A stretch of 64,000 bases of DNA from Steinernema hermaphroditum. Lineage: Eukaryota; Nematoda; Chromadorea; Rhabditida; Steinernematidae. The notes below the pieces were generated by a model. It made no database searches, was not told the DNA's origin, and saw only the letters and a program-made list of their open reading frames with translations. How positions within the stretch are numbered: the stretch's first letter is position 1; each line of letters opens with the position of its first letter. A program made the position numbers and the translations under genes. The stretch is taken from contig CM059624.1 of assembly GCA_030435675.1 (NCBI GenBank), positions 1,450,769 to 1,514,768 of the forward strand. Direction: 5' to 3'. Of this stretch, positions 22,176 to 33,350 are shown piece after piece.

Positions 22176-23171
22176 ATGGTTGCTCTATGTCCGACCGTCG
22201 TCGGCTTGTGCTACTTTCTATTGTCTGTTGTCTTCTTCGTTCTCAATGGTCCTTTTGGTTTGTTTTCCGACAATTGCAAAGTCTAATCTCGACTCCAGGT
22301 TGCTGTGCGTCCCAAAGAGTACAAAACCAATACGTTTCGAATCATCAGGAGCATTTCCGCTTCTTGCATGATTCAGCTGTTTGTGTTAGCAGTCGGTGGA
22401 ATAATGACCATGGTGCAGTCGACTTTTGATCATCATGTGGACAAGGTAAGACTCAAAAGGATGGGGCATTGCGGACCATTCCGCATAATCGAAAGTTGAA
22501 CGTTTCGATTGCAGATCCTTGGAATGATCATTCAATCAGGCTCGTACCCCTACGTCCTCCTCACGTTAGCCCTGGCCGTCGTCCGTCGCCTCATATTTGC
22601 CTCTCAAAGTTACAACAAGTCCATCGCGATCACTGTCGGCCTACTGTTCGTGTCTTGGATCTTCTGGCTAGCCGTCTTCTTACTACTATGCCTTCCTGGA
22701 TTTGGGGTAACCTATGGCGGCAACAATAACTTATACTACTGGGACTACGATGACCAACTAGGGTCGCAAGCTCTGGGTCGTGATGACACATATTTTGTCA
22801 TCATCGTCTTCTCGCTGTCGTTCATTATATGCTCCGTTATTATCGGTCATTTGTTCTAGGTAGCGGAGAGTTCTGGCATTTTGTAGATCTTGGCTTTGCA
22901 GGTTCGGAAGTCAGCGAAGTCTGGAACCTTCAAGGTGGAAATTAGGATATTCTTCGTGGCCATCGTATCCGTCATGAACCAAGCTCTTTACGAACTTGTG
23001 AGCTGAGATAACCGATGGCGCACTTATTGACTTCGTGATGAACACCACGTGGATTATGGAATGCGGGCTGTTTGCAGTCTTGACGCAGCTGGTCAATGGA
23101 ACGCTGAGAAAAAAGTGATTGACATATGCTCGAGAAAGACGAAAGTGACGTCTGTATCGGCTAGGAACTGA
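22176..23171 (+). pseudogene. R10: broken 7TM chemoreceptor gene
   Basis: All four exons are recognisable: about 22176-22257, 22299-22445, 22515-22859 and 22902-23171. Lesions: (1) exon 1 cannot be joined to exon 2 in frame at either available GT, as if one base was lost near 22250-22262; (2) the last codon of exon 3, normally AAG before the splice, is TAG (22857-22859); (3) the conserved Asp of the VDRL motif is Val (22581-22583), giving AVVRRL; (4) exon 4 hits TGA at 23004-23006 and shifts frame before the TM7 motif WIMECGLF; (5) a further shift follows TLRKK. Exon 2 is intact at 147 nt. Relatives: R9 and R14. Confidence 0.9.
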
Positions 23172-23199
23172 AAATTTGACAAACGGTCCGGTCTACTGT

Positions 23200-24680
23200 C
23201 ATTTTTGAGTTAGGAGCTTTATGTAACAAACAAAGAAAAACAAGGAAGGAAGTTACACAGGTCCATTACTAGATGCAACACAACGCCTAATGTCCAATGA
23301 CGGTCCGCGTATTAGCTAACCTAGTCTGAAAAATAGCAACTGGCGTCTGATTTCTTTTGCCGGAAACCAACGCTTGCACCCTTCCTCTCAAATTCTTGTT
23401 GAGGATCAATGTGAGCACTGGGAACATTCCGCACTCGATAATCCACGCAATGCTAAGAATGATATCCCACAGATCCGGGTCGATGAAGTCCATTGGGATC
23501 CAAAAGCTCCAAACAACGATGAATGTTTGGTAAGCGAATGTGATCGCTGACACGAGGAACATCTTCAGTTCCGCTTTGAAACTATTTGATTCGGTTCTCG
23601 ATGAGAGTTTGAACTGAAATGCCTGTTGCAATGGGGCTGTTCATTGTTGATAGGTGTTCTACCTTCAGCAGATACACAAAGACCGCCAAATAAACAACAA
23701 AAACAGCTGCAAACGAGCCGATATCGTAGTATTGCTCAATGGAGGCCACAACCTGTGATCCGCTGTCCTCGCTGTAGATCCACGTATAGTATTTGCCTTC
23801 ATACGTATACTCATAGCCAGGCAACGACATTAATACAGCTAACGACAGCCAAATGACCCAGTACGACGATAGAGCGGTGTATGTTATTATAGGGTTATAG
23901 TGTGACCGTGGATAAATGAAGATAAGAAGTCGATCGATGGCCAAGGTCAAGGTAACTCCAACATAGAGCACCCACCCGGATATCATAATCACTCCTAGGA
24001 CCTAAACCATACATCCATCTATAAAGTACATTGAATCACCGCCCAAACCCTATCCAAGATGTGATGAAAAACCGTTTGCCAGATGGTCATGAATCCGCTC
24101 ACGGTGAACACGAATAACTGCATCATGCAGGCTACTAAAAGGCTCTTGATTACATTGTAGGTGCAGGTTTTATACTCCTTCGATGACAGTAAGGTCTGCA
24201 AACCGCGCAGCTTTTTCCGCAAGCTATGTGTTACTTACCAGAAGAAGGACTCCATTTACTGCGAAGAATATGATCGAAAGGATGAAATAGCACAAACCCG
24301 GAACAATAGTAGTAAGCGTGGGCATATCCTGTGTTGTGGCCAATGCGAAGTGAGCATTGATGCTAACTTGTTTCCTCACAGAATGATTAATCTACCGGTA
24401 ATCTACTACAAGTGAGGCATAGCGAAGTCGCTATTCAATAAGCTCGCAGTACGTGGTTAGACAGTAGTAAACAGCTACTATCAAACTGGATAAGAAAGGA
24501 AAACAAGTAGCATATTCCAACTGATGTTTTTTTATTTTCAGTATCAAAAACGTCGACTACAATTTTAATGCGGTTACTTCCGATTGAGTTTTGGACTTGT
24601 TTGTTGGCAATAAACTAAAAACACCATCAGACATTCGGACGTAAAGTGTCTGTTATGCTCACCTGTATGGAAGAAAACTC
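23200..24680. repeat. Tandem duplication, left block (contains R11)
   Basis: This block and 25330-26822 are two direct copies spaced about 2.12 kb apart. The similarity covers the whole receptor gene, its introns and about 350 nt upstream of the start codon (to 'tgttatgctcacctgt.tgga'). The middle piece 24680-25330 is unique to the left side. Confidence 0.9.
23287..24325 (-). CDS. R11: 7TM chemoreceptor-like protein (tandem copy of R12)
   Basis: Predicted 299 residues from exons 24325-24239, 24195-24049, 24001-23663 and 23613-23287. Distinctive features: exon 2 has SSKEYKTCTYNVIKSLLVACMM and a TM2 ending VSGFMTIWQ; TM3 is followed by AIDRLLIFIYPRSHY; the loop after TM4 is YEYTYEGKYYTWIY; TM6 contains SAITFAYQTFIVVWSFWIP; TM7 is IAWIIECGMFPVLTLIL with an unusual Pro. 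It ends TRTVIGH and differs from R12 mainly by scattered substitutions (SHYNP against SRYHP, SGKRN against SGSKN). Confidence 0.9.
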
Positions 24681-25329
24681 TAAAGGCCCGTTTATAGTCT
24701 GCGCAACTGCGCGACGCGCAAAAGACGTTTGTACTGTGCGCGATAGTCACCTGTAGTATAAATGCACTTTGTGTGTCTTTGTGTGTCTGTCGCATAAGTG
24801 TTTATGCTCTGCGCGACATCTTCGGTCGCAGATATGGCAGACATCTTGTTGTTTCATTGTAAGATCTTGTGGAACTATCAATGTGACAATGATTTTTTGG
24901 TGGTATTCTCTGAAAGGCACTTGACCTTCAAAAGTGTTTGGTGTTCGTGGCGGGACCAGCCGGGTTACACGTTAACCTACCCTCACCAAAACCGACAAAC
25001 CGGTGATTCGCAGCTTAACCGGGATGATAAGAGGTGAAGCGGAGCGAGAACAAGGTCCTTTGTACTTGAATCGTAACGGCACTTTTTCATTAATTTTGCG
25101 AAATGACTCTTTGGAAATCAGAAACGGCACCCGAGATTATCTCTTCTGGAGCATCTTTATCAACAATTCTTAATATGCAAATAAGGGAGAGATACGAGCA
25201 GGCATGTGGAATTTATCTTTATAAACAAAGATGCCCTTTATATGTACAAACACAGACACAAAAGGGCGTCTAGCCAGCTAAGTTTGTGTGGAGCGGTGCG
25301 AAGAGAGCGCAGACAATCAGAGATAGAAG
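24681..25329. other. Unique spacer between the duplicated blocks
   Basis: No gene or repeat family recognised. It contains a CG-rich palindromic patch 'ctgcgcaactgcgcgacgcgc' style sequence near 24699-24719. Confidence 0.4.
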
Positions 25330-26822
25330 GTCCGACTTGGAACTTAGAGTTTGCAACTATATGCAAGAAACAAAGATAAACAAGAAAGAAAGTTACTCGA
25401 TGCAACACAACGCCTAGTGCCCAATCACGGTCCGCGTATTAGGTAGCCTAGTCTGCAAAGTGGCAACTGGCGTCTTATTTTTGCTTCCGGAAACCAACGC
25501 TCGCACCCTTCCTCTCAAATTCTTGTTGAGGATCAATGTGAGCACTGGGAACATTCCGCACTCGATAATCCACGCAATGCTAAGAATGATATCCCACAGA
25601 TCCGGGTCGATGACGTCCATTGGGATCCAAAAGCTCCAAACAACGATGAATGTTTGGTAAGCGAATGTGATCGCTGACACGAGAAACATCTTCAGTTCGG
25701 TTTTGAAACTACTTGATTCGGTTCTCGAGGAGAGTTTGTACTGAAATGTCTGTTGAAATCAGGCTGATGATAGTTGATGTTGTACCTTTAGGAGGTAAGC
25801 CAATACAACCAAGTAAACAACAAAAACAGCTGCAAACGAGCCGCTGTCGTAATATTGCTCAATGGACGCCACAGTTCGCGATCCGCTGTCCGCGCTGTAG
25901 ACCCACGTATAGTATTTGCCTTCATACGTGTATCCGTAGCCAGGCATCGACATTAATACAACTAGCGACAGCCACATGACCCAGTACGACGATAGCACGG
26001 TGTATGTTACTATAGGATGATAGCGAGATCGTGGACAAATGAAGATAAGAAGTCGGTCTATGGCCAAGGTCAAAGTAACTCCAACGTAGAGCATCCACCC
26101 CGATATCATGATAAGCCCCAGGACCTAAACCATACATCTGAAAATTACATTGAATCACCGCCCAAACCCTATCCAAGATGTAATGAAAAACCGTTTGCCA
26201 GATGGTCATGAATCCGCTCACGGTGAACACGAATAACTGCATCATGCAGGCTACCAAAAGGCTCTTGATTACATTGTAGGTGCAGGTTTTATACTCCTTC
26301 GAAGACAGTAAAGTCTGCAAACAAAAAAATAGCTTTTCCGAAAGCTATCTGTTACTTACCAGAAGAAGGACTCCATTTACTGCGAATAGTATTGTCGAAA
26401 GGATGAAATAGCACAGACCCGGAACAATAGTAGTAAGCGTGGGCATATCCTGTGTTGTGGCCAATATGAAATGAACATTGATGCTAACTTGTTTCCTCAC
26501 AGAATGGCTAATCTGTCGGTAATTCACTAAAGGCAACTGAATTAGTAATGAGCATTTCCACAAAAACAGCGAAGTCGTTATTTAATAAGCTCGCGGTAAG
26601 TGGGCAGCTACTGTCACATTGCACAAAAATTGAAAATAAGTAACGTATTCCAACAAAGTTTTCGTGTTTTCAGTTCCAGAAACGTCAGCGACTATTTTGA
26701 TGCGATCATTTCCGATTGAATTTTGGAACTGTTTGTGGGCAGTGAACTAAAAACATTATTAGACATTCGAACGAGACGGAGAAGTGTTTGTTATGCTCAC
26801 CTGTGTGGAAGGAAACTCTAAG
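25330..26822. repeat. Tandem duplication, right block (contains R12)
   Basis: Direct copy of 23200-24680; see that entry. The similarity ends at about 26822, immediately before a repeat B copy, so the repeat insertion may mark the breakpoint. Confidence 0.9.
25414..26446 (-). CDS. R12: 7TM chemoreceptor-like protein (tandem copy of R11)
   Basis: Predicted 299 residues from exons 26446-26360, 26314-26168, 26124-25786 and 25740-25414. Exon lengths are identical to R11 (87, 147, 339, 327). Splice donors and acceptors are preserved, including the GTTTGG donor after exon 2. The loop after TM4 is GYGYTYEGKYYTWVYSADSGS. Both copies are open, so the duplication has not yet led to loss of either. Confidence 0.9.
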
Positions 26823-26884
26823 AGGGCGAAAAAACGACCGACTACCCAGTTTCCTGGATCTCTTTGAAGTTCTTTTCTTCTCTC

Positions 26885-27060
26885 GCAGCCGGACTCCTGG
26901 CGTCGGACATCTTGTTGTCAGCGGTGCTGGGATCACGGTTTTCCGGGTGTCCCATCTCCCTCTGGAAGCCAGAACAATCACGACTGCCACAGGGTTTACC
27001 ACCTGGTCAGCCAGGCGCTCAGAGAGCGACCGAGAAACCGACCGCTCGAGTGAAACTGTA
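26885..27060 (-). repeat. Dispersed repeat B
   Basis: Reverse orientation relative to 44455-44640. Landmarks are 'ctggcgtcggacatcttgtt', 'ccgggtgtccca', 'ccctctggaagcc' and 'ctcagagagcgac'. It abuts the end of the duplicated block. Confidence 0.75.
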
Positions 27061-27089
27061 TCGATATCATTTGATACAAGACAATAGAC

Positions 27090-27240
27090 TCGCAATGAGG
27101 ACAGTGTCGGCGATTTCCAAGATGATTTCTTACACAGTCGTGAGTACTGTGTCGTACATCTTGTTGTCGATCTACATTAAAGTAAACCTTCCGAGCCAGA
27201 ATACCGAGACCATCGGTGAAGACGGAGTTTTCAGACCAAG
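27090..27240 (-). pseudogene. Probable Tc1/mariner transposase C-terminal fragment
   Basis: On the minus strand one frame reads LGILARKVYFNVDRQQDV, which matches the 'NLWGILARKVY.NGRQ' stretch just after the catalytic D/E motif region in Tc1/mariner transposases; SP lies at the expected distance upstream. Frames shift further along. It is short and embedded between repeats B and C, so it is a fragment at best. Confidence 0.5.
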
Positions 27241-27415
27241 GACTCATCTCTCCGAAACTCATTGGAGCTCCGAAATTGACCCCGAAAAGAAGAGGTTCTG
27301 TCGACATTTCTGGAGGTTCGACAATTCTCGAATGTTCGCCTCCACTGACCGGCTCGACATCAACAGGAATGGACGTCGCTACAAGAGACATCCTCTGTTT
27401 TGTCTATAATTTGGT
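27230..27415 (+). repeat. Dispersed repeat C
   Basis: Landmarks are 'ggactcatctctccg', 'gaagaagaggttc', 'tctggaggttcgac' and 'cgacatcaac'. Same orientation as 9215-9450 and 44700-44930. Confidence 0.7.
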
Positions 27416-27476
27416 GACGTAGGGCCAGTGATTCACGAAACCATGTTTTGAAGAAAAAAAAACGTTTGTCCTTGTT

Positions 27477-28486
27477 TCACCATTTATTCAAATTTGCAGT
27501 CGAAAACACAAAAACTTTCTTATTGCTCGTCAACAGATCCATTACTTTTCTTCGCAGTCTGCTACTGATGATTAATGTTAGCAGTACCACCATTCCACAT
27601 TCGACAATCCACGCAAAGCTGAGAATAACACACAGCGCTGTCGCGCCTAAAACGTCATATGGCATCCAAAAGGCGATCACGATAAATAAGGCTTCATAGG
27701 TACATGACAGCGTTGCCACAACCAGCATTCTCTTCTCTGTCTTGAAAGAACTTGATTGCGTATTTGGCGATTTTTTCAACTGAATACTGACTTATACCGT
27801 GTAAGATCAATTTCTCAAACCTTAATGATATGAGCAACGACGAAGATGTAGATAAAGAAGACGGTCACGAATATGGTAAGGTCGAAATAGGGCTCTATGC
27901 GTTCGACCTGCCGAGATCCCTCCCCATTATTGTAAACCCAGAAATAGTAAAGGTCTTCGGATTTGTAAGTGTATCCATATCCAGGACACAGGAACAAGAC
28001 GAAGATGCTTAGCCCTAACAACCAAAATAAAAGCATGAGTATGGTGGTGGCGTTTGATGAACAAGACGATATTGATCGGACGAATATAGACAAACGGTCC
28101 ACAGCTAGTACCAGAGTCATTCCGATATAGACGAACCACCCGGCTGATAGTATTGCACCAAGGATCTAAAATAGCGATTATCGATGAAGGGCTTGCTTGA
28201 GGCAGGACCTTATCAAGGCACTCGTTGAAGTTCGACTGGGCCATTGTCATGATTCCACCGCAGGCCAGCACGAACAACTGCGCCATGCAAGACACATTCA
28301 CATTGATGATCACCCGATAGGTGCTTTTTCTGTAGTCTTTTTTGGTCAGCAACGCCTAAAAGATACAAGCGTTGTTGAACGGATCAACTCTCAACAGACC
28401 ATGAACACCAAAGCATTCAGAGAAAACATAGATACAGCCAAGGAGAAGTAGCATAGCCCGATGCATACAGAAAACAAGGTTGCCAT
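27477..28486 (-). CDS. R13: 7TM chemoreceptor-like protein, 4 exons
   Basis: Predicted 293 residues from exons 28486-28400, 28355-28209, 28165-27821 and 27779-27477. It pairs with R7: exon 2 starts ALLTKKDYRKSTYRVIINVN and has SCMAQLFVLACGGIMT; exon 3 has VLAVDRLSIFVRS and LCPGYGYTYKSEDLYYFWVY; exon 4 begins with a TTG codon after the acceptor attcag and has SCTYEALFIVIAFWMP. TM7 is WIVECGMVVLLTLIIS, where Val replaces the usual Phe. Upstream in-frame Met codons (28579) are possible but would add a non-hydrophobic N-terminus unlike its paralogs. Confidence 0.88.
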
Positions 28487-28744
28487 ATGGAGAATCAAGC
28501 GGTTTCTGTCGAGCTTGCTCAGCTGGCAGGTCGTTTCAATATTCGTTGAATAACTAATGTTGTTTTGACGAACTTTCAAAAAAAACTCCCCTGTCGATCA
28601 CTTACACAAAAGCAGCTGGCAGACTTAATTTTGAGAACAAAACGTCATCAATAACAATAGGAGTTAGTCAGCTTTTGGGAAGAAATGGCAGGCACTTCCG
28701 CCAAAATTTTATACCCAACTGAGGTCCGACGTATTACAACGAGC

Positions 28745-28855
28745 AGCGACTTGTCCTGAGTGATCGATCGAGTCGTCCACTCACTGTCTCTGAAGTTCGC
28801 TGGGCATCGTTCTGGGCGAAATGATCGCTCGGGCTCCCACAAGACGTGGAGCGCC
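28745..28855 (+). repeat. Dispersed repeat A (diverged)
   Basis: Landmarks are 'gagtcgtccactcactgtctct', a degenerate middle, then 'aaatgatcgctcgggctccca'. It shares order and spacing with 63815-63957. Confidence 0.55.
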
Positions 28856-29517
28856 AGGAAGCCGTAATGTCATTCAGAACAAGAAGCTGATCATCATCAA
28901 GTCCACCGTGCCAACCCCAGAAGCTGCCGATGATTCGCAACAACGCAGTCAATGTCTCCAGCGGAGCAGAAGATGGCCCTCCGATACGCTTCGCCTCAAT
29001 CCGGCGTCGTGTCTCCACTTGAGCCAACATCTTCACCACTTCGAAACCCACGCACAGTGATGGTCGCTCCGAGCTCCTGCTCCAGAGGAGTAATATCTGC
29101 TCTCTTTATACTCTCGATGAGCGAATTCTGTATAGTTATCATTCACTATTCGTGCATCTATGACAAATGGGATCATAAGAATGGGATCCAAAGCAGGGCT
29201 GTGCAAGATTTGAGTTTTGAGTTTCGCACAACCCTTATCCAGGGTTATTAGCTTGATTCATTTCTGTGGAGATGCATCGCCTTAGTCAAGTTCAAGGAAC
29301 TTGGTAGCAGAATTTAAGCTGCAAACAAACAAAGCGATTCTCCATTTTAACACAGAGCTTAACATGCTCGGTCCGGCGTTCAGATTGAAGAAAAAAGTTT
29401 TTTTTCAATGTGCCTATTTTTCTGTCCAGAAATGATACGTTTACTCAATGAAAACACGCGTTATTCTGCAAGAAACAACAATTAACTATGACGCGCGTAA
29501 CAAATAACATGTAACTA

Positions 29518-30180
29518 ATAGTGGCCGACTCTTTCGCGCTTCTCACTCAACTCACCAATGCGACTCGGCATGCTTCTGATCAGTTTCATCAGCGTTTCGG
29601 GGGGTGACTTCATTTCGTGTTCCGTGCCTTCTGAATGACGTTTCGCAGCTACTAAACGTTCTGGTACAGCTTACCACTTCCGTAGACGCTGCGCACAATG
29701 ATACCGCAAAAGTTCTGAATAGGGTTGTGGTCCGGAGAAGACAAGGATGCTTTGCTCTTCCAGCCGCTGTTTAGTGGTTTCGGATGCGTGGGTGCATTGT
29801 TCTGCTGGAAAATGAGTTGAACGCTCATGAACCGGATGAAGAACGACGGGAGATAATCTGGCCATCTGGTAGTTGTCGGACTTCATTTTTATCGCGCAGA
29901 AGGGCAGAGTCGTCTTGCCGAAGAAGGTGAATCTCACGCTTCGGCCGCCAAAGTTCCCTGTCGGGAATATCTTCGGTTCTTTGCGAAGATCCTTCCAATA
30001 ATACGAAAAACCGACCGGTCCTGTATTTTTTATTTTCCGAATAGGCCGGAACCAATCACATATAAAATTTGCGACCTCTCCGAACAGCGGTAGGGAATCG
30101 TTTGGAATCGCTGATGCGAAATGGCTTGCGTGTGATTTGGATGATTTTGAGATCGCTTCGTTTAATTCTGATATCACCTT
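29518..30180 (-). mobile_element. Decayed Tc1/mariner-type transposase (DDE)
   Basis: Minus-strand frames encode successive pieces of a Tc1-like transposase catalytic domain: FSENKKY (family: FSDEKKF), GFSYYWKDLRKEPKIF, NFGGRSV, FQQNNAPTH (family QQDNAP; the second catalytic Asp is Asn), SPDHNPIQNFCGIIVRSVYGSG and finally RSMPSRIGELSEKRERVGHY with a stop near 29518. At least three frameshifts separate the pieces, and the N-terminal DNA-binding part is not visible. Inverted terminal repeats were not identified. It is an inactive fossil; it explains at least one source of transposase activity in the genome's past. Confidence 0.85.
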
Positions 30181-30434
30181 TCGTGCTGAACCAGATGAAG
30201 AGTGACTTCATGTGTCGTTCTTATCGCATTATGGGCAACGGCTGAGTCGTATATCAGCCGTTGAACCGTTTGCCAGCCATATGAGCCGATCCCCACCCAG
30301 ACCGCCACCCAGATCGGCATTCACCTGCTGATTTCCATATGTGTACGTATTAAGAAAATAAAAAATTCCACTGAGAAAGTGGAAAAACTTTCAAGAGCCG
30401 ACAGATCTCAGTTACTGTTATCCCATCGTCCGTC

Positions 30435-31420
30435 ATGATCACAACATGCTCAATCATCGTCGGAGTTTGTCACATAATCCTGGCATTGTCACTCTTTACT
30501 ACGAATGCGCTGCTCTTCACGGTAAATACTAAAGTCATAGGGCTGGATATCAGTCATTACAGGCATTACTCCTCAACAAAGACTACAAAGCAGGCACATC
30601 CAGAATAATCATGAGTATCTGTGTCGCTTGCATGATGCAGCTATTTGTTCTCACAATTGGTGGTGTGATGACCGTCTTTCAAACCGTGTTCAGCTATCAT
30701 TTCGATAAGGTAGGCCGCTAGAACTCATGTACCAAAGATCCTAAGAGGTTCTAGGCTCTCGGAGTACTCATCGAATCCGGCTGGTGCCTGTACGTCGCCC
30801 TGAACTTCATTTTGGCAGTGGACAGACTTCTTATATTCATCCGGTTGGAGCACACTATCATCACTAACGTCCTACTCTCACTATCTTGGCTGCTATGGCT
30901 ATCGCTTGCTATCACTCTAAGCATGCCAGGCTTTGGAGTCACCTTTGTCGGCCGAAGTACATTCTACTTCTGGAAATTTAGCGAGGAATGGGGTTCCCAA
31001 CTGCTCTCGCAATACGATCCATTTTACGATCTTGGAATGTTCTGTTTGACGTTCGTTATGTACCTAATTGTCTTTGTGCATCTTGTAAAAGTTTGTGAGA
31101 TGCCTTGGACAACTATATTCAGTATTCAGCTCCGGAAATCGTCCTCTACTCAATCGGGCTCACACAAGGCAGAAATACGAATATTCGTGGTAGCCATCAT
31201 GGCCTTTGTCGACCAAGTCTTCTACGAGATTCTAGTCTACAGCGTCAAGGTGTCCCGCGAGGTTTACATGGACGTTCTTCAGAACACTGTTTGGCTTGCG
31301 GAGTGCGGAATGTTTGCGACTGTAACGCTCATCATTAACACAACTCTTAGAAGAAAAGTGATTAAAATGTTTTCGAAAAAGACTGTGGTGGTGGCGATTT
31401 CGAGTGGACATAAAAAATAA
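30435..31420 (+). CDS. R14: 7TM chemoreceptor-like protein, 4 exons
   Basis: Predicted 286 residues from exons 30435-30521, 30563-30709, 30755-31090 and 31130-31420. It is in the R9 subgroup: exon 4 has MAFVDQVFYEILVYSVKVS and EVYMDVLQNTVWLAECGMF. Exon 3 has ILAVDRLLIFIRLE, lacks a few residues after TM3 compared with relatives, and continues GFGVTFVGRSTFYFWKFSEE. The donor of intron 3 is preceded by AAA rather than AAG. The TAA stop overlaps AATAAA (31416-31421). Confidence 0.88.
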
Positions 31421-32152
31421 ACAGTCGGATTCCTTGTGATATGTGAACTGAAATAAAATGTTATCTATACTGGCTATTTTCCCTAAGCGATGGCGTTATG
31501 CCGTGAAGGGGATCTAGGAATGGCGTTGGAACTGCGACCCTTAATTTTAAGGCTTTCTGGGAGTTTGGGGACATGAGTGGCTCAGAGGAGTCACAAACGA
31601 AGTCGCAACTAAATGGAAATGGAACTTTGACTGAAGCGTTGCGAACGGAAGCCCTGAAAAACGGTCCAGTCGTCTGGAGGAAGGGCGCCATCCCCTGAAG
31701 AGACCTCTTGGAAGACCGAGGGCCAGATGGTCTAACGAAATAGCGAAGAATCGAGGCCCGATAAGCACGGAGCTTGACAAAAGGACAAGCAAAGATATAG
31801 GGTGTGACACCGGGCAATACGATTGAATTTTAAATTCATCAAAAATGATGAGATGAAACCAGAAACTCTTCAGCAATAGAATAATCAGACTGGCACTTCT
31901 GGACGGTAATGTAAATTGGAACTACCAGGCTGAAGGACGTCGAAGGTGTAGCAATAAGAAAAACATGAAATTGCTCTAGGAAGATCGTACTTAAACCAAT
32001 GAAGAAACCTCCTACGTTCTAGACTAATTCTGTTTTGGACTGATTCCTCATAAATATGATTGTTTCCAGTTTATAATATAATTTCATATTTGCGCGTTGG
32101 AATCACGTCAACACACGACGATCATTATTTCTACGAATCTTGCTCATTCCAT
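31421..32152. other. Intergenic with a retroelement-like tail
   Basis: Besides the piece at 31640-31775 nothing is recognised. Confidence 0.45.
31640..31775 (+). pseudogene. Possible non-LTR retrotransposon ORF C-terminal remnant
   Basis: One plus frame reads KRPLGRPRARWSNEIAKN. This matches the basic 'G(K/R)RP.GRP..RW.D.I' motif that commonly follows the reverse transcriptase in non-LTR element ORFs. The upstream frame is interrupted (TGA near 31696), and no RT core motif is seen. It is a short remnant and the call is tentative. Confidence 0.45.
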
Positions 32153-33350
32153 ATGGAAGACAGTCAGCGGCACAGCCACCATGACGAATTTACGACACTC
32201 GTCGTTGGCATATCTTATTTGATACTTTCAATGGCCCTCTTCCTTGTAAATGCGCTACTACTCACGGTAGGTTGGAAGACGTAGCTAGCGGGGTAGACAT
32301 CAGAATTATCGAATCAAATCGAAATTCGGAATTATGTGAGTTCGATTTCTGACCTTTGGGCCCACTCGGTGTATAATGCGTACACTGATGGGACACACAA
32401 AACGTCGCCGATATAAGACCTAATAAGTGACGATATATGTACAAAAGAACAGTTATTAAAATGCTCTTAGACCGGCTCATTCACTCATCTCTGGTTGTTG
32501 ACATTCCAGGCCATCACGAGAAACATCGAGTTCAGAACGCACACATACAAAATCATCAAGAACATCTGTCTTTCCTGCATGATGCAGCAAATCGTTCTAG
32601 CGGCCGGAGGCGTCATGACCATATGCCACACGACATTCCACTACTACGTGGACAAGGTAAGTTCAACAACACCTCGTGCTGTTGTTCATAAACAGCCCTC
32701 AGATACTTGGCTTATTAATTCAATCAAGTTGGTGGTTATACGTGGCCTTGACTTTGGCCTTAGCCGTTGACAGGCTTCTTATATTCCTACACCCTATGAC
32801 TGCGGATAACTCACTTTTCACCAACATTGTTTTGCCTGCATGCTGGTTGTTGTGGCTGTCAATGGTCGTGATCCTCGCCATGCCTGGCTTTGGTGTAACT
32901 TACAGTGGTGCTAAAGGCGAGAGATACTATTACTGGGATTATGATAACAGCGCTGGATCGACGATAATGTCCGTTATCGACACATACTATAACATTGTTG
33001 TTTTTGTCGCAACGTTTCTGATCTACCTGGTCGTTTTTGTTCATCTTCTAAAGATCCGGAAGGCTTCCACTAACCAGTCAAGCTCTTACAAAGCGGAGAT
33101 GCGGCTGTTTATCGTGGCTATAATAACCTTTGCCAACGAAGTCATGTATGAGCTGTTTGCATATTTCGCAGAGATTACTGCGGTGGTTTACGTGGACATA
33201 ATGCTGAATATGGTTTGGCTGATTGAATGTGGCGTGTTTGCTACTCTCACACTGGTGATTAACAAACGTCTCAGAAGGAAAGTTATTGATATGCTATCCA
33301 GCAACAACAAAGTAATGGTTATCTCCATTGTAGAAACAAGGTTGTCGTAA
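32153..33350 (+). CDS. R15: 7TM chemoreceptor-like protein lacking intron 3
   Basis: Predicted 302 residues from three exons: 32153-32266, 32510-32656 and 32703-33350. Exons 3 and 4 of the family are fused without a base gained or lost: VHLLK runs straight into IRKASTNQSSSYKAEMR. The sister gene R16 shows the same. The chosen Met gives an N-terminal extension with a His/Ser patch (EDSQRHSHHDEF) before TM1. Intron 1 is 243 nt. The loop after TM4 has the insertion GAKGERYYYWDYDNSAGS, and TM7 is MVWLIECGVFATLTLVIN. The TAA stop overlaps AATAAA (33349-33354). Confidence 0.9.

Larger units (their letters stand above)
28487..30434. other. Intergenic; repeat A and a transposase relic
   Basis: Contains repeat A (28745-28855) and the Tc1/mariner relic (29518-30180). 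Between them no gene is supported. Confidence 0.55.

Noticed and set aside
26788..27409. Overlapping open frames of 99-181 codons on both strands
   Set aside because: They coincide with repeats B and C and shift between copies, so they are not conserved coding sequences.
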